Assembly: GCF_037890695.1 (NCBI RefSeq)
Contig: NZ_CP149571.1
Location: 2,820,001-2,884,000 of the forward strand
Direction of reading: 5' to 3'
From: Aeromonas jandaei
Lineage (GTDB): Bacteria; Pseudomonadota; Gammaproteobacteria; Enterobacterales; Aeromonadaceae
DNA: 64,000 nt
Shown here in pieces: positions 54,976 to 64,000 of this stretch (the first letter of the stretch is position 1; each line of letters begins with the position of its first letter). The notes under the pieces were generated by a model that was not told where the DNA came from, did no database searches, and worked only from the letters and a program-made list of their open reading frames with translations. A program made the translations under genes and the position numbers.

Positions 54976-56418
54976 TTACTGTGCCAGCCGTCCGGCCGCT
55001 TTGGCCTCGGCATCCCAGGCGGGGACTGTGGTCTTGAGGAACTGCGCCTTGTCGCTGTTGAACTGCTTCATATCCATGCCAAGAGCAGCTTGGGCCTTCT
55101 CCTTGCTGGAAATGTCGGGAATGGCGATCTCGTGGGTTATTCCCTTGGCAGCCAGCAGGCGTGCCAGCTTGGTGCGGGCGTCGGCCGCCTTGTCCAGCGC
55201 GGTGCCGAGCACCTTGAGCGCCACTTCCGGGGCGTGCATCTGCACCCCGTGGGAGGCGATGGCATAGTCCCAGCGCCACTGGGCGTGACGGATGTCTTGC
55301 AGGATATCCTTCATCTCGGCCTCGGTGGCACCGGCATCCCAGGCTGCCTTGGCTTCAAAGTGGGTGTGAACCAGTTGCTGCTCGACTTTCAGCTTGAGCT
55401 CGTGCACCGCATCTTTACGCTGTTTGACGATCCCTTGCAGCATCTCCTTGCTCTGGGTGTGGCAGTTGCGGCAGGTTTGATCGAAGCGATCGAAGGGGTT
55501 GCCCACCTTGTGATCGGTGTAGACCTTGCCCTGATCGTTTTGCACCTTGGGCATGTGGCAGTCGACGCAGGCGACGTTGTTCTGACCGTGAATGCCGGCG
55601 CGCCAGGTCTCGTATTCGGGGTGCTGGGCTTTCAGCATCGGGGCTTTGGAGAGGGCGTGAGTCCAGTCGGCGAAGCCCAGCTCGTCATAGTAGGCTTCCA
55701 TCTGCTCGACGCTGGTACCCTTGTCCCAGGGGAATTTCACCGCCTTGGTCGGGCCGCTGAAGTAGTACTCCACGTGGCACTGGCCGCACACCTGGGACTG
55801 CTGATCAAAGCGCCCCTGCTCCTTGAACGGCTTGCCGATGGCGGTCATGGCCCGGTCGGCATAGGGACGGGAGAGGTGCAGGGCGGGTTTGCCCTCTTTG
55901 AACTCTTGCGAGGCGGTGTCGTGGCAGTCGGCGCAGCCGATGGTGTTGACGATCTCGGGGCCACCCTTGGCCCACATCCCCTTGAAGTAGCCATCCTCAC
56001 CCTTCTCGTCGATGACGCGGGCCACGTCCGGGCCTTTACAGCTCCAGCAGGCCATGGGCAGCGAACGATCTTCGGCAGTTTTGGGGGCGCCGGTGCGCAG
56101 GGTTTCCCGCACGTCGGTCAGCGCATAGAAGTGGCCCCGCGGTTTGTTGTAATCCTTGGAGAAGGGGTAGCCGGCCCAGAGCACCACCATGTTGGGATCC
56201 TCGGCCAGCGCATCGGTGCGCTCGCGGCTCTCGCTGGTGGCTTTCCAGCTGCTGAACTGGTCGGCGTGATCCTTGGCGAACAGTTCGCTGCGCGCCTCTA
56301 TCTTGCCCTTGCTTTGTGCCTCGTCAGCGGCCTGTGCCAAGCCGCTGGTGCCAAGGCAGGTGGTCAGCAGCAGGGCGGCAAGGCCCAGTCTGCTCTGTCT
56401 GTTGTGTGAACTCACCAT
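54976..56418 (-). CDS. nrfA: Ammonia-forming cytochrome c nitrite reductase
   Basis: A 480-residue periplasmic pentaheme enzyme that reduces nitrite to ammonia with six electrons. A signal peptide ([21 protein letters not shown]) comes first. The catalytic heme site with its lysine ligand is CWSCK at 124-128. The four ordinary sites are CADCH, CGQCH, CVDCH and CRNCH. Active-site residues expected from the family appear around HFYAL and HGQNN. ATG 56418 gives the best spacing to GGGAG; two further in-frame starts lie 3 and 6 bases upstream. It is the first gene of nrfABCD. Confidence 0.96.
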   Translation of the reverse strand: MVSSHNRQSRLGLAALLLTTCLGTSGLAQAADEAQSKGKIEARSELFAKDHADQFSSWKATSESRERTDALAEDPNMVVLWAGYPFSKDYNKPRGHFYALTDVRETLRTGAPKTAEDRSLPMACWSCKGPDVARVIDEKGEDGYFKGMWAKGGPEIVNTIGCADCHDTASQEFKEGKPALHLSRPYADRAMTAIGKPFKEQGRFDQQSQVCGQCHVEYYFSGPTKAVKFPWDKGTSVEQMEAYYDELGFADWTHALSKAPMLKAQHPEYETWRAGIHGQNNVACVDCHMPKVQNDQGKVYTDHKVGNPFDRFDQTCRNCHTQSKEMLQGIVKQRKDAVHELKLKVEQQLVHTHFEAKAAWDAGATEAEMKDILQDIRHAQWRWDYAIASHGVQMHAPEVALKVLGTALDKAADARTKLARLLAAKGITHEIAIPDISSKEKAQAALGMDMKQFNSDKAQFLKTTVPAWDAEAKAAGRLAQ

Positions 56419-57168
56419 CATCACTCCCCATCATTGTCCTTGTCTGGCCTGACCGGCTCCCTTTTGTGATGCGGAGATCGACACCCCGAGCGGGGTGGCA
56501 GGCCTGTTGTTATTACCGGTGAATAAACCGGATTTATGCATTTTCAGAGAGCAACGTTATCAAACCGGTAAACAAAATGATGAATTATCGAGAGGGGAGT
56601 TGCGCCAGATCAATTGACGGCACGAGCAAAATACGGAAATGAGATCTGGGTAGAATTTTACGAAAAGTCAGGCTGTTGTGACGGTCTTGCCAAGAAAAAT
56701 CAGCGGATTTTACGAAGCCGAGTAAAGAGCGTTGTGGAGGTCAGCTCACTCCTTGGCACTATGGCCATCTCTTCTTCGTCGCTCGGCAAGAGAAATGGCT
56801 ATGCGCGACCTTAAATTTTTATTCACTTTATTATCGATAAGCGCTGCTGTTTGGCTGAGCTCATTTTCACTGCCCGTTTGCCACTGGGGCTCGCTTGAAT
56901 TCCATGTTCGTCGAGGATTGCAAAGCTAGGTCGCCAAAAATACAGTTTTTCTTGAATGGGCCCGTCAGCAAAGGGTTTCAGCAATATTGCGTCGAAAATT
57001 GTCGTGTAAAAAAGCAGGCTAATATGGTTTTTATTGTATGAAATGGCTGTTTTGCGCTGCCTTTTGTCGAAAATAGAGAAAAGACTGATTATCTTGGTTT
57101 CTGTATAATCATTGACCAGGTCGATGTGCTGATAAAAATATTTTTAATCAGGTTGTGCCGGAGGTTGT
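56419..57168. other. Long AT-rich control region between nrfA and the adhesin gene
   Basis: About 750 bases without a supported gene, with lower GC than the flanking genes. The short frames here have no family features. It must contain the divergent promoters of nrfA and the adhesin. A TTGAT half-site on the nrfA side (56559-56563) is too poor to call an FNR box. The GGAGG at 57160-57164 is the adhesin ribosome site. Confidence 0.5.
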
Positions 57169-60100
57169 ATGGCTGAGTTGCAAATTGAAAAGTCCACGGT
57201 GGTGACCCGCATAGAGGGCTCCGTGTTTGTCATCAGTGCAGATGGAGCTGTCGTACGAGCAACCGTGGGGATGGCGCTCCATCCCGGTTATCGGCTGCAA
57301 GCCGCGCAGGGGGGGCAGTTTGCACTGGCTGATGCCGATTCGCAGCCAACCGGACAACAACCTGAACCGGCCAATTCTGTTCCGGCCGATGGCAGCGAGG
57401 CGCAGCCTGATCAGGAGCTCGCTTCCCTGCAGGAGGCCATTCGCCAGGGGGTTGACCCGACCAAACTCTTTGCCGAGACCGCCGCAGGCAACGCCGCGCC
57501 AGCTGCCGGCAATATTGGTGGCGTTGCGGGTTCCAGCTCCGGCGGCTTTGTGGTGGTCGATCGCACCAATGACGCCACTCTGGCCGAGGCCGGTTTCGAT
57601 ACGGATCACAATGCACCTGTCGCCAACGACGAGCTGCGTTTTGCCGAAGTACGCGACTTCTTTGCCGCCATCACCATCACGGAGCCGCAGACCAGCGACA
57701 ACATCATCAACGCTGACGAGGCGGCTGGCGTTATCATCCGCGGTACCGTGCTAGATGTAGAGGTCGGTCAGCCGGTCACCGTGACCCTGATTGACCAGGC
57801 AGGCAACCGGCTCACCGTCACCACAGTGGTGCTGCCCGGTCTGGTCTGGGAGGCCAATTTTGGCGACGTCACCGGCAAGCTGGTGGATGGCCCCCTCACC
57901 ATTCAGGCCGATACCCAGGATGCTGCCGGCAACCGTGCCAGTGATCTGGGCCAGACCCTGCTCGATACCATCACCACCATTACCCTGGATCTTGCCGATG
58001 AGAGCGACACCGGTGCCAGCCAGAGCGATGATCTGACCCGCGACAATACCCCGCTGCTGCAGGGCAAGGGGGAGCCCGGAGCCACAGTCACCCTCTCCCT
58101 TGGTGGCAGCGTGCTCGCTGTGCTGACCGTCGATGGCAATGGCAACTGGCAATATCAGCTGCCCGATACGCTGGCAGACGGAGCTTATGATTTTCGGGTC
58201 GACTCGGTGGATATCGCCGGCAACCGAGCCAGCGATACCCTCACTATTGAGGTTGATACCCAGGCCGCCATCGATATCGATGATCTCTATGCTGTGGAAC
58301 TCTTTGGCAGCGACAATGCCACCCTGAGTGGTACCACCGCCAATGTCGAGGCGGGACAGAAGGTGACCATCACCCTGCTAGGCAGCGATGGGCAGATCCT
58401 GCTTACCACCTCTGCAGTGGTGGGGGCGGATGGCCGCTGGCAGGTATCAGGTCTTGATCTCTCCGGCATCACGCAATCTTTCGAAGTGCGTGCCAGCGTC
58501 ACCGATCTGGCGGGTAATTCTGCTTTGGACGGTGCGCCGCTGATCGGCAAGAGCGAGACCTTGACCCTCTCCGAAGCCGGACTGGCCAATGGCCCAGTCA
58601 CTGCGACCGGCAGCCTCAATACCGGCGCCGGGGTTGATGGCAACCTGCAGGTCACCTTCGCCGCTGACCAGAGTGGCCTTGAAGGGCTGAATCTTACCAG
58701 TCAGGGTGTGGCACTCGATTACGTCTGGGGCGGCCAGACCCTGACCGCCACTGCCGGTGGTGTCACTGTCTTTACCCTGACCCTCAACAATAACGGCAGC
58801 TATCGCATCGTCTGGAACCAGAGCCTGGATCACCCCGAGAGCAAGGGGCAGACTCTGCTTAACACTCAGGAAACCTTGAGTCTGCCGTTCAACCTCGAGT
58901 ACCGCGACAGCGACGGTGATCTGGTGAAAGCGCCGCTGGTGATCAATCTGGTGGACAGCAATCCACCGAGCTTCGAGATCCCGGCCATCACCCTGACCGA
59001 GGATGCCTTTACCAATGGCGCCGCCGTAGTCGGGGAGAGCAGCTTTCTGGTCAAGCACACCGCCGATCCCCTGCTGGTGGATTCGCTGGTGTTCAGCAAT
59101 CAGAGTGGCACCCTGGCTACCCTCAACGGCTCGGGTCTTGCCAGCGATGGCCATCCGCTGACGTTTGAATTTACCGATGATCGCACCCTGCTGGGCTACT
59201 ACCTCGATGGCAATGGTCAGCGGGTAGAGGTATTGCGCGCCCAGCTGCTGGCTGAACAGCAGGGGAGCGATGTGGGCGGTCGGGTGGTGATCACCCTTAC
59301 CGGCCCGCTCGATCATCAGAGTAGTGACAGCCTCTCGCTGGGGTTGCAGGTGAGTGCCAAAGAGATCGATGGCGATGTCACCAGTGCCGACCTGGCTCTG
59401 ACCATCAACGACGGCAGTGATCCTTCGCTTGGTCTCGACAAGGGCGTTTCGCTGCAAGAAGGGGGCAACCAGCGCATCGATGGTCAACTGCCGGTCACGG
59501 TGGGCAGCGATCGTCTGGTCTCCCTCAACTTTGAGGCGAGCCAACCAGCGCTCGCTGGGCTCACCAGCCAGGGGCATCCCACCAGTTATGAGGTGCAGGG
59601 CAACCAGCTGACCGTCAAGGATTGGCAGGGCAATACGATCCTTACCGTCGCCATCGGGCTGGATGGCAAATACCGCGTCTCCCTGACTGGCGTGTTTGAC
59701 GAACCGGAAGCGACCAACAGCCTCAACCTAGGCCTGAAGGTACAGGGCACCGATTTTGACGGCGACAAGAGCAACCTAGGCACCCTCAATATCACCATTA
59801 CCGATGGTGCCTTGCCGCAGGTCGATCCTGTCTCCCTGACGCTCACGGAAGATAGCAACTGGCAGCAGGAGCAGACCCTTAACGGTGATTTGACCATCAC
59901 CGCGGGCAGCGATCCGCTGGCCAGCATCACCTTCGATGCCAACCAGCCGGGGCTGCAAGGGTTCACCTCGGGCAAGCAGGCCGTGACCATCACGGTGGCT
60001 GATCATCTTATCGAGGGGCGTACCCCCGATGGCACGCTGGTGTTTGAGCTGACCCTTGGCAACGATGGCAAATACAGCTTTACCCTCCATCAACCGCTGG

Positions 60101-63100
60101 ATCAGGGCAGTGCCGACAGCCTCCTTAAGGCGGGTTTTACCCTGCTCGACAGCGATGGTGACAAGGTCTCCTCCACCATTACCGTGGCGATAGGTGATGG
60201 CGCCAACCCGACCATCTCCGCCGTCAGCGGCACCGCCATCACCGAGATGGCGCAAGGGGAGGCGGCCGCGGTCAGCAACATGAGTTTCACGGTGACCCAC
60301 GGCAGCGATGCCCTTGATCCCGCATCTCTCGGTTTTGATATCGCCACCATCCAGAGCACCCTAACTGGGCTCACCAGCCATGGCAGCCCGATTAGTTTCT
60401 CCCTCGATGCCAACGGCCAGCTGGTTGGCTCCACGGCAGATGGTCGCGAGATCCTGCGCGCCGAACTGAATCTGGTCGACAACAACGGCAACTGGAGTGT
60501 GAACGCCAAGGTGAGCCTCACGGGGGAACTGGATCACAAGGGGAGCGAATCTCTCAACCTGCCGTTGGCGGTCACCCTGGCCGACAAGGATGGCGATCGC
60601 ATCGGTACCACGCTGCCGCTCACCATCGCGGATGGCAAGGCACCGAGCTTTATCCCGGGCAAAGGCGTGTCCCTGGATGAGGGGGATCTCACCGGCAGCA
60701 ACAGCCTGAGCCAAACCGGTCACTTTGACGTGCAAGCCGGGTCGGATCGGGTGGTCGAAGTGGCCTTTGCCGATGCCGGCCAGCAGCCGGCACTCACCGC
60801 ACTCGGCCAGCCGGTGCAGTACCAGCTGGTTGATGGGGATCCCACCATCCCGGGTAGCCAACTGCTCAAGGGCTATGTGATGGTCGATGGCCAGCGCGTC
60901 GAGGTGTTTGAGGTGCGGCTGGTTGGCACGCTGGACCAGGCGGGCAAGAACGGTTTTGACTATCAGGTGACCCTCTATCAGGGGATCCATCAGGGCGCCA
61001 ACGCCGTGACCGAGCTGCCCATCAAGGTGATCGTCAACGACTACGACAAGGCGGGCGGCAACAACGACAGCTCCAGCGGCACCCTTAATATCCAGATTGG
61101 GGAAGGAGATAAACCGACCCTCACTCTGACGGGTGTAACCCTCAGCGAAGGGCGCTTTGATGGCGCCAACTCGGCGGTGGATGACCAGCAGGCGAGCGGC
61201 AAGATCATCATCAAAGCTGACTCGGATCCGGTGACAGATGTGCGACTGACCCTCTCCGGTCAGGTTATGGATGCCAGCGGCAAACCCATTACCCATAATG
61301 GCGAAGCCTTGACCTGGAAAGCGGTTGGCACGGATGGTCACATCTTCCAGGCTGTCACTGCTGGCGGCGTGGTGGTGATGACGATTACTTTGGTGCAGGT
61401 GCCTGCGACCATTGGTGCCCATAACACCGCGACCATCGACTATCAGGTAACGGTGCATACCAACCTGGATCACTGGGGTGATGACAAGCGCAACCTGACC
61501 TTGCCGGTACAGGTCACTGACAGCGATGGCAGCCAGAGCCAAGGTTCCACCACCATCATGGTGACGGACAGCCTTGACCCTGAACTCGGTTTGGACAAGG
61601 GCGTTTCGCTGCAAGAAGGCGGCACCCAGAGCATCGATGGCCAACTGCCGGTGACGGTGGGTAGCGATCGACTGGTCTCCCTCAACTTTGAGGCGAGCCA
61701 GCCGGCGTTGGCGGGGCTCACCAGTCAGGGGCATCCCACCAGTTATGAGGTGCAGGGCAACCAGCTGATCGTCAAGGATTGGCAGGGCAAGGCGATCCTC
61801 ACCGTCACCATCGGGCTGGATGGCAAATACAGCGTCTCCCTGACCGGCGTGTTTGACGAGCCGGAAGCGACCAACAGCCTCAACCTTGGCCTGAAAGTAC
61901 AGGGCTCTGATTTTGACGGGGACAAGAGCAACCTCGGCACCCTCAAGATCACCATTACCGATGGCGCCTTGCCGCAGGTCGCTCCTGTATCCCTGACGCT
62001 CACCGAAGATAGCGACTGGCAGCAGGGCCAGACTCTTAATGGTGATCTGACTATCACCGCGGGCAGCGATCCGCTGGCCAGCATCACCTTCGATGCCAAT
62101 CAGCCGGGGCTGCAAGGGTTCACCTCGGGCAAGCAGGCCGTGACCATCACGGTAGCCGATCATCTTATCGAGGGGCGTACCCCCGATGGCAAACTGGTGT
62201 TTGAGCTGACCCTCGGCAACGATGGCAAATACAGTTTCACCCTCCATCAACCACTGGATCAGGGCAGTGCCGACAGCCTGCTCAAGGCGGGCTTTACCTT
62301 GCTCGACAGCGATGGCGGCAAGGTCTCCTCCACCATTACCGTGGCGATAGGTGATGGGGTCAACCCGACCATCTCTGCCGTCAGCGGCACCGCCATCACC
62401 GAGATGGCGCAAGGAGAGGCCGCTGCGGTCAGCACCATGAGCTTCACGGTGACCCACGGCAGCGATGCCCTCGACCCCAACTCCCTTGGCTTTGATATCG
62501 CCGCCATTCAGGGCTCCCTGACCGGGCTGACCAGTCACGGCAATCCAGTCACCTTCTCCCTAGATGCCAATGGCCAGCTGGTCGGTACCACGGCAGATGG
62601 TCGCGAGATCCTGCGCGCCGAGCTGAGCCTTATCGAGCAGAACGGCAACTGGAGCGTCACCGCCAAGGTCACCCTCATGGGCGAGCTGGATCACAAGGGG
62701 AGCGAATCTCTCAACCTGCCGTTGGCGGTCACCCTGGCCGACAAGGATGGCGATCGCATCGGTACCACGCTGCCGCTAACCATCGCGGATGGCAAGGCAC
62801 CGAGCTTTATCCCGGGCAAAGGCGTGTCCCTGGATGAGGGGGACCTCACCGGCAGCAACAGCCTGAGCCAAACCGGTCACTTTGACGTGCAAGCCGGGTC
62901 GGATCGGGTGGTCGAAGTGGCCTTTGCCGATGCCGGCCAGCAGCCGGCACTCACCGCACTCGGCCAGCCGGTGCAGTACCAGCTGGTTGATGGGGATCCC
63001 ACCATCCCGGGTAGCCAACTGCTCAAGGGCTATGTGATGGTCGATGGCCAGCGCGTCGAGGTGTTTGAGGTGCGGCTGGTTGGCTCGCTGGATCAGGCGG

Positions 63101-64000
63101 GCAAGAACGGTTTTGACTATCAGGTGACCCTCTATCAGGGGATCCATCAGGGCGCCAACGCCGTGACCGAGCTGCCCATCAAGGTGATCGTCAACGACTA
63201 CGACAAGGCGGGCGGCAACAACGATAGCACCAGCGGCACCCTCAATATCCAGATTGGGGAAGGAGAGAAACCGATCCTTACCCTGACTGGTGTAACCCTC
63301 AGCGAAGGGCGTTTCGATGGCGCCGCTAACAACCAGACTGCGGACGATCAGAATGCCACCGGCAAGATCACCATCACCGCCGATTCCGACCCAGTGGTCG
63401 ATGTGCGTCTGGCTTTTGCAGGTCAGGTGATGGATGCCAGCGGCAAGGCCATCACCCACAATGGCGAGGCCTTGACCTGGAAAGCAGTTGGCACGGATGG
63501 TCATACCTTCCAGGCGGTCACGGCTGGCGGCGTGGTGGTGATGACGGTGACTCTGGGGCTGGTGCCGGCGACAATAGGCGCTCATACCACCGCGACCATC
63601 GACTATCAGGTAACGGTGCATACCAACCTGGATCACGGCGTTGATAACAAGCTTGATCTGACACTGCCGGTACAGGTCACCGACAGCGATGGCAGCCAGA
63701 GCCAGGGCTCAACCACCATCACGGTGACGGATGGTGTGAATCCTATTATCTCCGCCATTGACTCGGTCACAGTGAAGGAGTCTGCTCTCGATGGCTCCGC
63801 CAGCCAGCATCCGGGCACTATGCCCTCAGATCGGGGGGAAACGGCCAGCGGCAAGGTGACCATCAGCGCCGGTTCGGATCGGGTCGCTTCCCTTGAACTC
63901 GACGTGGCCGCCTTCAACCAGGCTAACCACCTGACCTCCAACGGTCAGTCGGTGACGCTGGCCGCTCACAGCCCTGGTTGGTATCTGGCTACAGCAGAGG
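57169..64000 (+). CDS. Giant LapA-type RTX adhesin with retention module (partial, runs off the window)
   Basis: At least 2277 codons, open to the last base. Residues 1-about 115 form a LapA-like retention module (IEGSVFVISADGAVVRATVGM, DPTKLF), ending in Ala-Ala motifs TAAG (104-107) and PAAG (111-114). In Pseudomonas LapA, LapG protease cuts at TAAG, at almost the same position. There is no Sec signal, as expected for type I secretion. Residues about 180-450 are bacterial Ig-like domains (TVDGNGNWQYQLP, DIAGNRASDT). From about residue 590 come repeats of 131-157 residues starting DG-x-x-P, of the T1SS-143 kind. The C-terminal RTX and secretion signal lie beyond the window. It probably holds cells to surfaces in biofilms. 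The ATG has GGAGG 4 bases upstream. Confidence 0.92.
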   Translation, partial: MAELQIEKSTVVTRIEGSVFVISADGAVVRATVGMALHPGYRLQAAQGGQFALADADSQPTGQQPEPANSVPADGSEAQPDQELASLQEAIRQGVDPTKLFAETAAGNAAPAAGNIGGVAGSSSGGFVVVDRTNDATLAEAGFDTDHNAPVANDELRFAEVRDFFAAITITEPQTSDNIINADEAAGVIIRGTVLDVEVGQPVTVTLIDQAGNRLTVTTVVLPGLVWEANFGDVTGKLVDGPLTIQADTQDAAGNRASDLGQTLLDTITTITLDLADESDTGASQSDDLTRDNTPLLQGKGEPGATVTLSLGGSVLAVLTVDGNGNWQYQLPDTLADGAYDFRVDSVDIAGNRASDTLTIEVDTQAAIDIDDLYAVELFGSDNATLSGTTANVEAGQKVTITLLGSDGQILLTTSAVVGADGRWQVSGLDLSGITQSFEVRASVTDLAGNSALDGAPLIGKSETLTLSEAGLANGPVTATGSLNTGAGVDGNLQVTFAADQSGLEGLNLTSQGVALDYVWGGQTLTATAGGVTVFTLTLNNNGSYRIVWNQSLDHPESKGQTLLNTQETLSLPFNLEYRDSDGDLVKAPLVINLVDSNPPSFEIPAITLTEDAFTNGAAVVGESSFLVKHTADPLLVDSLVFSNQSGTLATLNGSGLASDGHPLTFEFTDDRTLLGYYLDGNGQRVEVLRAQLLAEQQGSDVGGRVVITLTGPLDHQSSDSLSLGLQVSAKEIDGDVTSADLALTINDGSDPSLGLDKGVSLQEGGNQRIDGQLPVTVGSDRLVSLNFEASQPALAGLTSQGHPTSYEVQGNQLTVKDWQGNTILTVAIGLDGKYRVSLTGVFDEPEATNSLNLGLKVQGTDFDGDKSNLGTLNITITDGALPQVDPVSLTLTEDSNWQQEQTLNGDLTITAGSDPLASITFDANQPGLQGFTSGKQAVTITVADHLIEGRTPDGTLVFELTLGNDGKYSFTLHQPLDQGSADSLLKAGFTLLDSDGDKVSSTITVAIGDGANPTISAVSGTAITEMAQGEAAAVSNMSFTVTHGSDALDPASLGFDIATIQSTLTGLTSHGSPISFSLDANGQLVGSTADGREILRAELNLVDNNGNWSVNAKVSLTGELDHKGSESLNLPLAVTLADKDGDRIGTTLPLTIADGKAPSFIPGKGVSLDEGDLTGSNSLSQTGHFDVQAGSDRVVEVAFADAGQQPALTALGQPVQYQLVDGDPTIPGSQLLKGYVMVDGQRVEVFEVRLVGTLDQAGKNGFDYQVTLYQGIHQGANAVTELPIKVIVNDYDKAGGNNDSSSGTLNIQIGEGDKPTLTLTGVTLSEGRFDGANSAVDDQQASGKIIIKADSDPVTDVRLTLSGQVMDASGKPITHNGEALTWKAVGTDGHIFQAVTAGGVVVMTITLVQVPATIGAHNTATIDYQVTVHTNLDHWGDDKRNLTLPVQVTDSDGSQSQGSTTIMVTDSLDPELGLDKGVSLQEGGTQSIDGQLPVTVGSDRLVSLNFEASQPALAGLTSQGHPTSYEVQGNQLIVKDWQGKAILTVTIGLDGKYSVSLTGVFDEPEATNSLNLGLKVQGSDFDGDKSNLGTLKITITDGALPQVAPVSLTLTEDSDWQQGQTLNGDLTITAGSDPLASITFDANQPGLQGFTSGKQAVTITVADHLIEGRTPDGKLVFELTLGNDGKYSFTLHQPLDQGSADSLLKAGFTLLDSDGGKVSSTITVAIGDGVNPTISAVSGTAITEMAQGEAAAVSTMSFTVTHGSDALDPNSLGFDIAAIQGSLTGLTSHGNPVTFSLDANGQLVGTTADGREILRAELSLIEQNGNWSVTAKVTLMGELDHKGSESLNLPLAVTLADKDGDRIGTTLPLTIADGKAPSFIPGKGVSLDEGDLTGSNSLSQTGHFDVQAGSDRVVEVAFADAGQQPALTALGQPVQYQLVDGDPTIPGSQLLKGYVMVDGQRVEVFEVRLVGSLDQAGKNGFDYQVTLYQGIHQGANAVTELPIKVIVNDYDKAGGNNDSTSGTLNIQIGEGEKPILTLTGVTLSEGRFDGAANNQTADDQNATGKITITADSDPVVDVRLAFAGQVMDASGKAITHNGEALTWKAVGTDGHTFQAVTAGGVVVMTVTLGLVPATIGAHTTATIDYQVTVHTNLDHGVDNKLDLTLPVQVTDSDGSQSQGSTTITVTDGVNPIISAIDSVTVKESALDGSASQHPGTMPSDRGETASGKVTISAGSDRVASLELDVAAFNQANHLTSNGQSVTLAAHSPGWYLATAE
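59410..61566 (+). repeat. Adhesin super-repeat, copy 1 (2157 bases, 719 residues)
   Basis: Contains five T1SS-143-like units beginning at 59410, 59803, 60196, 60631 and 61102 (131, 131, 145, 157 and 155 residues, mean about 144). The whole block recurs immediately downstream. Several stretches of hundreds of bases, for example about 60600-61080, are nearly identical to their partner 2157 bases later. Confidence 0.9.
61567..63729 (+). repeat. Adhesin super-repeat, copy 2 (2163 bases, 721 residues)
   Basis: A tandem second copy of the 59410-61566 block with the same order of five units. It is six bases longer because of a two-residue insertion near 63325 (GAANNQTADDQ against GANSAVDDQ). The next unit, starting at about 63730, departs from the copy pattern. 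Confidence 0.9.

Noticed and set aside
56550..56563. FNR-like site upstream of nrfA
   Set aside because: Only one half (TTGAT on the minus strand) fits; the other half, TTGCT, matches ATCAA at one base of five.
60361..62538. Long minus-strand reading frames across the adhesin repeats (58447-59577, 60361-62538, 62776-63636)
   Set aside because: They are the antisense of the repeat units, repeat with the same 2157-base period, and have no family features or ribosome sites. The plus-strand adhesin frame is open throughout.
59410..63729. Regular repeats considered as a CRISPR array or non-coding satellite
   Set aside because: The period is about 0.4 kb within a 2.16 kb block, in frame and coding; there are no short direct repeats with spacers and no cas genes.

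Overview
The window is about 60% GC, gene-dense gammaproteobacterial chromosome, most likely Aeromonas. The pointers are a class IV (CYTH-type) adenylate cyclase of the kind first described in Aeromonas hydrophila, a VcINDY-like dicarboxylate transporter, the gltA/sdhCDAB/sucABCD block and a periplasmic nitrite reductase (nrf) operon. No tRNA, rRNA, CRISPR array or insertion sequence was recognised.

Layout. 1-12.5 kb: a DUF4250 protein, glycogen phosphorylase, an SLC13 transporter, thioredoxin 2, a tripartite hybrid histidine kinase, the MdlAB ABC exporter pair and a DUF4442 protein. 12.5-20.8 kb: small metabolic and unknown genes (ybcJ, a secreted repeat protein, a DUF429 protein, pdxY, gldA, two GNAT acetyltransferases, a Nudix hydrolase, cyaB, a DUF5718 protein, a DUF4377 lipoprotein). 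20.8-32.1 kb: a TCA-cycle block with gltA divergent from sdhCDAB-sucABCD; a near-consensus ArcA box lies between the two. 32.1-34.4 kb: an AT-rich island with a lone 515-aa reverse transcriptase of the Abi/UG (defence-associated, DRT-like) kind plus a non-coding flank. This is the best candidate for an undescribed system. 34.5-37.4 kb: a lipoprotein amidohydrolase divergent from a TetR regulator.

37.8-48.7 kb: a 2-aminoethylphosphonate (AEP) utilisation cluster. It holds an ABC importer (phnS, phnT, fused permease phnU), a GntR-type regulator (phnR), AEP transaminase (phnW), phosphonoacetaldehyde hydrolase (phnX), a PbfA-like class III aminotransferase-fold enzyme and an FAD amine oxidase. 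Together they would import AEP and relatives and release phosphate and acetaldehyde. Four copies of a TGGTATATACCA-like palindrome lie in front of phnT, phnS, phnR and phnW and are probably the PhnR operators. An AT-rich GNAT gene interrupts the transporter genes.

48.8-56.4 kb: the complete nrf system for ammonia-forming nitrite reduction, read on the minus strand as nrfA-B-C-D, a terminator-like hairpin, then nrfE, a DsbE-like thioredoxin and a fused nrfF-nrfG. 57.2-64.0 kb: the first 2277 codons of a giant LapA-type, type I secreted adhesin. It has an N-terminal retention module, a TAAG protease site, Ig-like domains and T1SS-143-like repeats, with a 2.16 kb super-repeat present twice in tandem. 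The gene runs off the window.
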